In this document: one piece after another, positions 49,401 through 61,400 of the stretch
Layout of the letters: each line of letters begins with the position of its first letter
Position numbering within the stretch: position 1 is the stretch's first letter
Assembly: GCA_037783545.1 (NCBI GenBank)
Contig: JBBELK010000068.1
Coordinates: 62,001-126,000, forward strand
DNA length: 64,000 nt
Direction of reading: 5' to 3'
DNA from: Henricia sp. BOLD:AAB3569
Taxonomy: Eukaryota > Echinodermata > Asteroidea > Spinulosida > Echinasteridae
Position numbers and translations under genes: made by a program
Notes under the pieces: generated by a model
Told to the model about the DNA's origin: nothing
What the model saw: only the letters and a program-made list of their open reading frames with translations
Database searches by the model: none

Positions 49401-52400
49401 GTTCTGTTTATCTTTTTTTGTATCGATGAACTTATTCATAATCTGGTACAAAGCTATTTCTGACAGGATCGCTTCGAACCATCGGTGATCAGTCATCCTT
49501 GAATGTATTGATCACGTTCACAGACGCCATCTTCGTAGGAAAACATGCTACTGCGTATTAAACGCCATATAGTACGCGCACGAACACGGTGGAACATGTT
49601 CCAAACACGCGCATGTGTTGCTAAAAATTTGTTCGAAATACGGCGCAACCGATGCGCGTCACAAAAAAATACGCTCAAAATCATGATGCACGTGGCAATT
49701 TGTAGGAAGTGACGTCATTTGAACGTGATCAATTCTGGATTTCTTAGTGTCATAAGAATGAGGATACAGTCATAAAACGGATAGTAGTTGCCATTTTCCA
49801 ATATTCTCAGTCAACACTGAGTAATTAGCAATTTAATCTCGGTTTCCTTTTTTTCTGGGACACTCTGTATATGAGTAAACATCGCTCGCTGAGATGTTTC
49901 TTTCTTCTTACCTTAAGCATCTGTTCATTTTCTGCCGCAAAGAGCGAAACCGAACCAAAGACCAGCTTAAAGAGTTTCAGGTACAGGTTAGACCGTTCCA
50001 TGTTACCTGCAAAATTCACAAGACATTCAATTAATTCCTTGAATTTAAAGATAGTATACATGATTGGTAAACTGTTACATATAGTTTTATCCCCCTGTGT
50101 GATTGAAGATATGTATGATTAAAACCAACCTGAGCAAAAACCAGCTCCGTACTTCGTTTAACTTTTGAGAAAACAGTCAAAAAAGGGTTTTCTATAATTT
50201 CGCCCCAAAACCACTTCGCCCTGAACCATTTTGCCCTGAACCACGGCCTGTGCACGAAGTGGTTTTGGGGCGAAGTAGCATTTGGGCGATGTAGTGTTTG
50301 GACGAAGTAATTTGGGGGGAAATGGCAGTCGGGCGAAGTGGTTTGGGGCGAAATGGCACTTGGGCGAAATGGTTTTGGGGCGAATTGAATTTGTGTCTCA
50401 TGAGACGAAAACTAATTGTTTTACTTATTTCTCAAAGACTATAGCACTTCAGTTTTCTACGGTCATCATGTTTATATTGTGTAAGTTAGGCGTAAATCTG
50501 TGAACATTTCTGATTTTCGATATTACCAATGATGCATACTGCCTTTAAAGGAGTGTGACCAGATCACTTTTTTTTACCCACAACTCCCCGGGACTTACCT
50601 TATGGGTCATGAGATTTTTATATCATAACATCCGTTATATTTTTCTGATTACGAAACTGAAACTCCCGCGCTTCTAGGCCGCATATTTCCGAGGATATCG
50701 TCGAAAATCCACCGATTATTTGTAAATTTTCCAGTATCAACGTTTATCCGCTGAAAGCATACTCGATAGTTTTGTTCAATTTTTTACTGGAAATTGCGAA
50801 TGTTTTCGGGTTTTTGGGACATGGGAGGTGTGTATGGATGTTACTTGATAATATTGGTAAGTTACATCGAAAACTATTTTCCAGAAACTCTGGTCATGCT
50901 CCTTTAAGGGAGCATGTTAATATTTTTCCAGAAAATGAATTTTGTTTTAACCTACGAATCATATAAAAAATATCCCCATAATACACACATAATTCAGCAC
51001 TTTACTCCCGAATACATAGTTCCGACCTGTCAATCAAGCCAAACCCGCCGACCAATCACAACAGAGCTAGCAGACAGCGCCCACATAAGTCAAAGTGCAT
51101 TGCCTCACAAACAACATCACGCAATTTCTGCCCATACAGTTTGTACAGTGTTGTATGCGGTGATTCGGATGAATTTTTTGTTTCAAGGCCGGGCGATTCG
51201 CTGTTCAAAAGTAAGAAAGCATGTATTTCATGATATGACATCCCTGTATTACTGGCCCTTTACTCAGTGTGTTCTAAGATAACTGTACGACCCTGAAACA
51301 TGAATACCTTTGAGTTTTCCGTTGAAAGTCCCATTGGTTTGTGCAGTGTGTGTGGACATTTTGACGATAGCGTGTGAGGCATAGCAACAATATCCAAGGG
51401 GGTGGGGTTATTTGGGCAATCTTGGAACTATGCATCGAACGTGAATCACGGAAGTCACATGCAACAGGTCAACTTATAGCACATCGCCAAAAACACCAGT
51501 TTTCGAAACAATGGAATAAGGTTTGGCCTCAGTTTTGCTCCATCTGCGTGCAATATATTTTAGTTCCTCATATTGGCTTAAAGGGCCCCTTATTTAGGAT
51601 TTTTATCAATGAAATCTATGCTTTAAAACCACTCTACTCAGTTAAAGTAAAAAAAAATCCTATTTGGAGCTTGCTTTGGGGGTTAAAACAAAGGTTTTTA
51701 GTTTTTATGCTAATGAAAATATGCATATTCATGACCAAGGTCACGATGTCACAAGAGGCAAACACAGGAAAATCACATTCAACTGTGCACAAAAGATTCC
51801 ACTTTTTTCTCAATTTTTCATGAAACTTTTGTAATCCATGGCTGTTTGAGTTTGTTTTACATGTTGCCTGCTGTAAGCCATGACAAAACTGGGGGTAGAA
51901 ACTGCAGCAATTTGCCACAAGTCCAACTTGAAGTCTTGTTTTTTCTTAATTTTTCCCTTCTGTCTTCCTTATGTGATGCACTCAAAACAGCGCCCTCTGT
52001 CTGTGATTTATTGCAATGAAATCTTCAAAGTTGAAAAAGGCCACCTTTTATTGATTTTACATCCAAACGAACAATAGTATGTCTTGCTGAACAAGTAATC
52101 CGTCATTATGAAGCAAAGCTTAGGCACAAAGTTGTTTAGCATGTCACAGGCCCTTTAAATAAAGGTAAACGTCTGAACGTTTAAGTTAGTGTTGACGTCT
52201 AATGCTTGTTTTTTAAAGTTACTATTTCTGGGATGCCGGGCTGGGATGCACCCAGCCTGAGTTGGAAGCTAAGTCGGCGCGTTTTCGGCGCGGTGCAATT
52301 GGGTGACCTGTCCCACGTGACTTCCGCGCTCGGTCATTTCATATTCGATTGGGAGCAACCGCAAAATTGTTTGCTCTTTTATTAAACATTTTTGTCACAA

Positions 52401-55400
52401 GATTTCTCCGAAAGTAGACATCAGATCGACGCGTACTCTGCAGAATATTTATACGCTTGGGTAAGTGCATCTACAGTTGCAGTCAGAAGTATAAATACAT
52501 GTACACCACTACCATCATCATCACCCAAAATGGTAAACAGGACTACCCGAACCATTGCAAGGTGTACAAGCTATGTTTTTAAGTACTGCATGCATGTGAG
52601 GAATTCCACAAAATCAATAATTTAGTAAAGACTGTTACAAAAATGGTGTAATCACACCAGTTTTAACACTTGGTTGCATACAATTGTATTTATACTTCTG
52701 ACTTCAACTGTATATATATATGGCAAATATCAGACCCACGGGACAGATTTGAATTTTGTGAGATTGCCACAGATTTTGGGCGGGAAACAACGACAGGCCA
52801 TAGGTTCCAGCGAACTGAAGCTCTGTTTATGGGTCTAGTGTTACATATGTAAGCTATTAGCGAACGCAACTTTTATTATTAAACATACCTCCCATTTCGT
52901 GCATTCGCTCAAGCAAATACTCCACCAGGATGGTGGCAAACGTAGCCGACTTAGCTGGATTGGCCAGGAAGGAATTAGCAATGATCTGCAGAGCATAGTT
53001 GTGGTAGATTCTGTCCACAAAGAAGTCGATGGTTGATTGGAAGATCTCTCGGAATGTCAGCTGGTGCATCATGATAAACTGAAATTTGAGAAAAGAAAAA
53101 AACACTGAGCCTATCAATGCTGGTGGTTGTATATAAATTTAACTTGGTTTGAGAGTAGATAGTCATAGATAAAGCACAATTACCGTTTTTGAAACGCATC
53201 GGAAATGGTATCCTCCCTATGGGGCCGTCCCTACAGTACGTACGCGCGGAGGGGGGAGGGGGAGAGTTTTTGACATTGCGTTCACCGTGCGTACAAGGGG
53301 TGGGGGGGGAAGGGGGTCCAAGCCAATGTGTATGTACGTAAACCGACAATTCGCTTTTAGTAAATCGGAAAAGGATGGACAAGTTGACCATGGATTCAGA
53401 CCTTATGTACAAAATATATTAGACAGGCCACACATTTTTCTCACATATCTCACATTTTTTTTCACTTCTCAATTTAGGTTTTCCATTTAATTTGCAGTTA
53501 CTGATGCTTGATGGGTCATTTTCAGTTTTAAAAAAAAAATGCAAAAGAAATCTATACATTTTGTCATTTATTTCAGACTTTGGAGGCGACATGCGAATCG
53601 TACTAGTATATAGCACTATAGTACTGAACCAATGCTTACCAATGGTGAGATATATGGAATGCGTACAGGGGGGACGGGGCGTCTAAAAAGTCGACATTTC
53701 ATGCGTACGTACTTTATGGACGGCCCCTATGCTCACAAGGTAAATGGGATGCTTGTTGCTTTGTTGCCTAAAATGTAACACAAGTGTCCGTCCTGGGCCC
53801 AATTTCATAGAGCTGTTTAACAGCCCCTTTTTTTGTTAACCGAGCGTCAGGCTATTTCATAGACATCGTTCACGGTAAGCAACTGAAAACCTGCCTTAAC
53901 CGCAGGGCTAAATTTTGCTTAAGATAGTGACGCAACAATGGCGGTTTCCAAGCGCACGCGTGCTTAAGCACGCCGCGGCCGTGAAATAGCCTTAACGTAA
54001 GCACAACTTTTCTGCTACAGTAAGCATACGTTTTCAGCTAGCGCTTAAGCATCTCTATGAAATTGGGCCCAGGTTACGAGCGTATATTGAAAATTTGTAC
54101 ACAGGGTTTTTAGAAAGGCATGTTGTCACACTATTTGTAACCTTTTTGGGCCTAAGTTATCTCTTCAGAACAACTTAAACTTATTTCTTTTATTTTGAGA
54201 CCAGACAAAGGTATTTCCTCGAAAATATGGTCCGTGTTGCCAAAATTCCCCCTTTACCGTGGAAAAACCCAAGTATTATAGATCTTCAGATTGTTCACTT
54301 CAGTGTAACTCATTTCTAAACTGCGTTCGTTACTTTGCTCACTTGCGCTCCCATACAACACCGAGAGAAAAATTGGTAAATGGGATGCTTGTTGCTTTGA
54401 GAAAAAGCAGTGTGGGGGAAACTAGAGTGAAACGATGTACTAAAAATCACAGAATAAAAAAATTAAAAAATATTATTTCCACCCAAGTAAGATTGTGGTT
54501 TTCAGTGCGTCGTTTCACCTCAAATTCCCTCCACACACCTTTTTCTGAAGGTGACGCGCGTCACATTTACGTGTGAAAAGGATCAGTGTTAATCCACCCT
54601 AAAAAGGATTTTTAAAAATAATTTGATTTCTCACCACCCCAGCAAAGTGTTCAAGGACCTCCTTTTCATCCTTGATGCGTACTCCTTGCATGGCTGGCGG
54701 TCTGATAGTTGCCTGGCCGTTGGGAGCTATTTGGATCTGATAGATATCCAGTGCTTTCATAGCTGCAATTTAAGAACAAACAGATGTAGCAGTGGGTGTC
54801 CATTATTAAAAGGAGTGTGTCCAGATCACATTTTGTTACCCCCATTTTTTCCATGGGTGTTGAGATTTTGATACCATATCATGTCATATTTTTCTTATTC
54901 TGAAATTTCGCAGTCACAATCCGTATACTTTTAAAGGCCCTATCGATCAGATCTGTTTTTGAGCATTCTGGGAATAAAACCATTATAAATCAAAATAAAG
55001 ACATTAATAAACTCATTCGAAGATATTTCAGCTCTGTCAAATGTACCACGTCTTCTAAAAACATGAAAATCCATATGCATTTTACCGGTCTTGGCAGGGT
55101 GTTTCAAGTATTCATTCTCAGTTGGTCGCGTCATGCACTCTGTGGCGCACGTCATACTGTGTGTGTGCGCGACCCAAGTGATGCATTTTTTAATGCATCG
55201 CATTGGAACAGCATACATACAGTACACAGCGCCTATTTCGGACCGCCCAGATGATAAGTAAATCGTTTGCAAACGATCTAAATAATTTATATTTTCTGGT
55301 AAAATGATAACATTTCATTGGATAGTTGCTACCAGTTCAATCTTTACTTTGAGTAAGGTTTTTCCTGTGATTAACTTTTGGCGTCATTGCAAATGATACA

Positions 55401-58400
55401 GTGGGTCTTTAACGATATCGTCAAAAATCCACTGATGTTTTGTAAACTAATTTATCAGGTTCCATAAAGCAGTGCAGTAATTACATCAACCTTTTTGCTT
55501 CCACATCCAATTTGGAGGTTGCAAATTTCATGTTTTCTTCCCGTAGATAGTATTTTGGGGAGGTATTTAATTGTTAGGTTAAAATGAAATCCATTTTCGG
55601 GAAAAAATCTGAACACGCTCCTTTAATGTGTAAAATAAACAATGTTTCTGGAAATCAAGCAAACTTGAATCAATGTTTCTGATTGGTGGATCCATGGCAA
55701 CAACAGCGCGACATTGTACTTTATCTTCAAGCAAACTTGAATCCGTGGTTCTGATTGGCGTGATGCGCCCTGGTATTCCAAATGCACGCGTCCCCTACAT
55801 ACACGGAGCTGCACACTTCAATCTAGCTATCTGATGCGGCTTGTTATGCACGCAATTCTCTGCACTGCGTCGCGCACGATTCTCTGCACTGCGTCCCGCG
55901 CGTGTATTGCAGACTGAGCGACTGCAGAGTGTGCGCGTTATTAGTGCGTCAAGTTTGCTTCAGACTCGTGGGATATGGGATGCAAACGCACTACATGATG
56001 CCGTATTCCACTCGCGCTCGTGGAATAACTAATAATGTACCCCTTCCGATTTTATGTCGCACTCTGCGTAATGCGCCCTGGTATTCCAAATGCACTGCGT
56101 CCCCTACACGGAATAATTTAGAGCTGCATATTGAGCGTGATCCAAAACTGGTAAACACTGGATGAAGATTTCAAAATTTCTTAAATTAATCAAAATAATA
56201 CCTTAATCTGTAAAGAAATGTCCATATTTTACAATCATATTACAAAAATTAACAGAAAAAAAATTTGACTGGGCACACTGTGCCATCACATTTTCAAGAA
56301 GTAGTTGAAAATGCATGTAAAAAATTGCCTTCTTTGTCAATGTTATTGATTATCTGTCCCTCGCGCATAAAAACAACCTCCGCATAAAACTGTAAAGTCA
56401 ATCTCAACATGTGATAAACTGGGTGTGTGTATTAACATCAGTAGAAGGTAAACAAACAGGTTCACTTTAGTTTTCATTTGTTGTTGACTAAGGAAAGGCA
56501 TTTGTCTCTTGATTTCCGTCCCTCACGCGTGAGGGACGGAATTGGATCACGCTCTATTACATGACTGCGATTTCAAACATGATGCGTGTGCGTCCGATGC
56601 GGCTTGTTATGCGCGTGATTCTCTGCACGCATTATCTGAGATGCTTCTTGAAAGTTTATAAAGTAGGAAACAGTCAACCTGCAGAGACAAAATAGAACCG
56701 GGTCTTAGACGGATATCTGAGAATCGGGATATTTGTGACCGGCTCCATCAAAACCCAACACTTGTGATGAAACTTCAAAATTTAAGTTTTGGTATCAGCT
56801 TAGTGTGCATACAAAAAGGTATCTTTTAAAACATGTTTGAGGAAATTCTGATAATATTTGGCGAAGTTATGACCAATTAAAGTATGACAGATCAGAAAAA
56901 GTGAAATGGAGCTATTGGTCTTTAAAGTTTGACAAACTAGTTAATAATTTAATTTTTTGTCAATAATATGAGGAATTTTGAGACAGTTCAAACAAAACAA
57001 ATCTTGAATGTATCCCGATGTTCAAGTTGATTCTGCCAAATTTTCAAGTTGGTCCCAGAGGCCATTTTTTAAGGTTGTGGGCCCATATCACGTAATGGGA
57101 AATGCCGAGAAGCGTCGGGTTTTGCCAGAGTAGATCACATTTGGCAATGACTTAGGCCGGGCTCACACAAATTCAATATCCAAATTTATTGTAGTATTAC
57201 AAAAACTGTTCATCTTACCATACTTGACCAGGGCAACAAAGACTGCCGTCTCCTTGGGCTGAAACTGCTTGTTCTGGCTATACGTCGTGGAATCTTTTAT
57301 TGAAAAAAAGGAAAAGGATTTTATGTCAATTAGGCCTCGTTTTTGTTTATAATTCATTGGATTACGAATCCACGCGAAAAAAAAAATGAAGTTTGCAAAA
57401 AATATTGTCGCCGAGAATTTGGCAAAAATGACAAGACTAAAGAAATTATGAAAAAAAAAGAAAAGAAAAAAGAAGATAATTTTCAAACTCCAAATTTTAA
57501 GGTCATGGATTAACCCATATGATTTTCATTCCATTCCTTGTTTTATGAGATTATATAATAATAATGGATTATTGTGTAGCGCACAGGGTACTCCTGGCGC
57601 TGTTGCCATTATTACCACTGCCATAAGGGTCATTCTATAAATTTGGGGTCCAATTTGTCTGTCCCCCGTTACATCTGACGTCTTGTAAAATGTTGTAATT
57701 TGTAAATTCAGGACACATTCCTTAAATGCCTTCTATCTCAAAAAGTGATTACATAAAGTACAATTCACAAAAATATGTTTTGAAGGCATTTTTAATGATA
57801 CTTGTATGGCAAATAGCACATGTCAGGTGTAACGGGGGACAACAAAATGTCACACGTTGGACACCAAATTTATGGAATGACCCACCAGGAAATCAGCAGA
57901 ACCATTTCACTTCAACTAGGTTGCTGCCTGGCCAAGGTGCACAACACTATCAGCAGTTAGATTGTGGCATTTCCCCCTAAAAGCTCCCCAAATATTGCTT
58001 GGGTTGACGAGGCAATTGAGATTGAGTGTCTTGCCCACGGACACAAACACATTGGCATAAGTGGGGCTCGAACCCATAACCCCTCGATCATGAGCACAGC
58101 TGTGTACCCACTAGACCTTTATCACGGTGCGTCCATCTTTGTCTTGTTCCTCACTGCATAGTACGAGTAGGCCTACGTGTCGGGCATGATCAGTGCGTGT
58201 GCGTGTCTGCGCGATAGCGCGTGCAGTCTTCCGTTGTTGTTTTGAGAGAATCACTGTCCGCGCTGCACGTTTTCTTAATCGCACCGCGCGCATGTCATTG
58301 TGATGCACACAATGAACATTTTCAACACAGAGCCAAACTATTTTATTTCGGCAAGCCTCGCTTTCGTTATGTTCATTTTTATAGGGAGAAAGGGAATATG

Positions 58401-61400
58401 GCCGCACCGTGATAAAGGTCTATAGACAACAGCTCACCGGTGGGAGTTTTGCATGAGCCAACACCCCACGTAATCGTCTTGACGCCACAAACCACCGTTT
58501 TGACGAGGCTTCTACAGTCGGTGACCGAGTAGTTGGTGTACTGGCTCAGACTCGAAGGGACGTAGGTTTTTGCTTTCAGGTCCTCTTTGTCCTTGTCGGG
58601 AAAGAGCGCACTCAGGGGTTGCATTCCGGTGGCGGGGGTGCTGGGTAGGGCAGGGGTAGTGGGGACTGTAGGGGTAGGGGGGACGGATGGGGTAGGGGGT
58701 GGGGGGAGGAGGCCGGGGGTAGTGGGTGCTGGTGTACTGGGTGTCGAGGGGGGCGGGGGGATGTTGATGGTCAGGGGTGGGGGTTTGGAGGGAAAGAAAC
58801 TAGATGATTGGGTTTGGTGGGAGGTCGACTTGTCTTGTGTGGATTCCTGGTGCTGCCGGCTGCAAAATAAAAAAGATACATTTTTTAGAGACACCTCGTT
58901 CTCATTAAGGAAATCACTTCGTTCGTTAATCATCGTTAGAAAATGAAGCTTGCATTCACATGTCACTTAATGGGGCAAGCCGGGCAGGGGTTTGGGGCGT
59001 ATCTTAAGTGATCTCTGGGAGGGGTGGTTATCTCATTGAAGGGTCTATCCCTCTGTAGGGGTTGCTAAGCTCACGTGATAGCCAATCCCAATCAGTGAGG
59101 AACAACTGCACTACCGTGATTCGAGACCACCAGTTGGCTTTATAGCTCAATTGGTAGGGCGTCTGCATGTTAAGCAGAAGGTCCGCGGTTCGAATCCCGG
59201 TGAAGCCTAGTTGCTTTTAACTACATCCAGACTTTCCAAACTCATGGACATTTGTCCACATTTGTATCAAATTTATTCACCCCGGCGGTCCCTGGGTCAT
59301 AATCCCTAAAAATAATCACTTATTCATGAATTAGTTTACAAAACATTGGTGTTTTTTTTGACGATATCCTTGAAATTATACGTATTGAGAGCGTGAAATT
59401 TCAGAATGGTAATGAGAAAAATATGACAAATGATATGGGGCCAATTTCATGGCACTGTTTAGCAGCCGATTTTGTGCTAACGGAGGCTCCGGGTATTTCA
59501 TGGAGACCGTAACCTTAAGCACTGCCAAATATTTGCTAGCTTCAGAGACAAAATTTGCTAAACACAAGTAACGCAAAAATGCCCGTTTCCAAGCACGCGC
59601 ATCCTTAAGCACGCGCATCCTTAAGCACGCCGCGGCCGTGAAATAACTTTAAAGTAAGCACAACTTTTCTGCTACAGTAAGCACACGTTTTCAGCTAGCC
59701 CCTGGTATCAAAATCTAAACATCCATGGGAAAAATGGGGACGCTCAAAAATGTGATCTGGACACGCTCCTTTAACCTCATGAAATGATTATGATTATCTC
59801 ATAATCGAACTTGCTTTAAAAAAAAATCAGTTGTACATGTAAGGGTAGTAAAACATATACATACGCAGAGAAGTAAATGGTAAGTGGGTCTATCCATAGT
59901 AAAGGGGGCAATTTGGCAACACAGACCATATTTTCGAGAAAATACCTTTGTCTGGTCTCAAAAGTTTCAGTTGTTCTGAAGAGATAACTTAGGCCCAAAA
60001 AGGGTTACAAATAGTGTGACAACATGCCTTTCTAAAAACCCTGTGTACAAATTTCTAATATACGCTCGTAACAGGGACGGCCTAAAATGTAACACAAGTG
60101 TCTGTCCTTTGAGATCAGACAAAGGTATTTCCTCGAAAATATGGTCTGTGTTGCCAACAAGTATTAGAGATCTTCAGATTTTTAACTTCAGTGTAACTTA
60201 TTTCTAAACTGCGTTCGTTACTTTGCTCACTTGCGCTCCCATGCAACACCGAGAGACAAATTGGGTTTGTAAGGAAAACCTGAGGGAGTATACCACTGTG
60301 CCTTATAGCTCAGCTGGTAGAGCATCTGCCAGGTGAGTTAGAGGTCTCGGGTTCAAATCCCGATAAGGCCCAGTGAAATCCTCACCATTTTTGGAATATG
60401 ACTGGAAGCTGGTTTTCTGCGATGGTTTTGAATTTGAGAACGAAGACCTCCAGCATATGCATCAAGATCTCCCTTGCCTGCAGACACCAAATAAAATGGA
60501 GACAATCCTGGTTAGATTTCTTGAGTGACAAGGCCGGGTTTGTGGGGTATTAACAGCGTGTTTACACTTGATCCCGAGCTCCGGGTTGAACACCGATCTA
60601 CGGGATCAGCTCCAGATCACAAACCGAGTGTAAATGCTCTCGGGACCAAAATTGGCCCCGGATAAGACCCCGAGATTTGGTCTCACGTCGGCGGAGGATA
60701 GAACCCCGAGCTCGGGATCAGTTTGCGGTTTATAGAACAGCAATTAATCTTTACCACGTCCACATCCACATCCAAAATTCAAGCGTAGTCACCTTTTATG
60801 TCGAGTTCACTTACCAGTCAGGTCAATCCTGGGAAATCTTGGCCTCAAGCCCAGGCCCCTTGATTTGTGTACAAACAATGTTTTTTATATGTTCTTTGAG
60901 TAAGGCCCTTTTGCCACCGTGCATAAAAGCAGCTATCAATCATCCTACTGCAGGCCCAGTAAACAGCTGTGTCTTGTGGGGACCTCCATTCATCTATTTA
61001 GGCCATTATAGAAAGGATTGTGTCTGCCAAACAGTGTTATTTAGGCATTATACAATTTTGAAATTTCGGAAGTGCCTTCCGGAGTCTCCGTGCAATTTAT
61101 TTAAACAGTGCATCTCCGAGGGTTAAAAAAGCACCTTCAGTAGGCAATTTCTTCCAAAAAGGTACACAGTTGGCAAATTCTATACATAAAGAAAGGAACA
61201 CAAAATGAAGACACAAAACACTTGGTACGTGCACTTGGTATAATCACAGGAAATACAAAAACTATGAATAATAATAATAATAATAATGATTAGATTTGTA
61301 TAGCGCACATATCCACCCTGCAGGGCGCTCAAGGCGCTTTTACCATTATTACCGCTGCCATCAGGGAATCACCAGAACCATTTCGCTTCAACTAGGTGGC

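Larger units (their letters stand above)
48643..49870. mobile_element. Mariner-like TIR element with two nested insertions
   Basis: Ends ATACAGAGTACCAGAAAAA / TTTTTCTGGGACACTCTGTAT resemble CAGGGTGTCCCAAAAA-type mariner termini. Long inner arms (GAAATTGCTAATTACTCAGT-like) pair across the element. Interrupted by 48670-49163 and 49508-49732. Confidence 0.7.

Noticed and set aside
51374-51823. 149-codon plus-strand open frame
   Set aside because: Crosses two different repeat families and has low-complexity composition; no recognised domain.
59136-59207. Functional tRNA-Asn gene
   Set aside because: Cloverleaf mostly present with GTT anticodon, but the T stem has mismatches and the same head plus flanks is repeated at 35130 and 12885, so it is a SINE.
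60300-60369. Functional tRNA gene
   Set aside because: Acceptor, D and T arms pair, but the anticodon arm does not; two relatives at 29115 and 29227 show it is a repeat.
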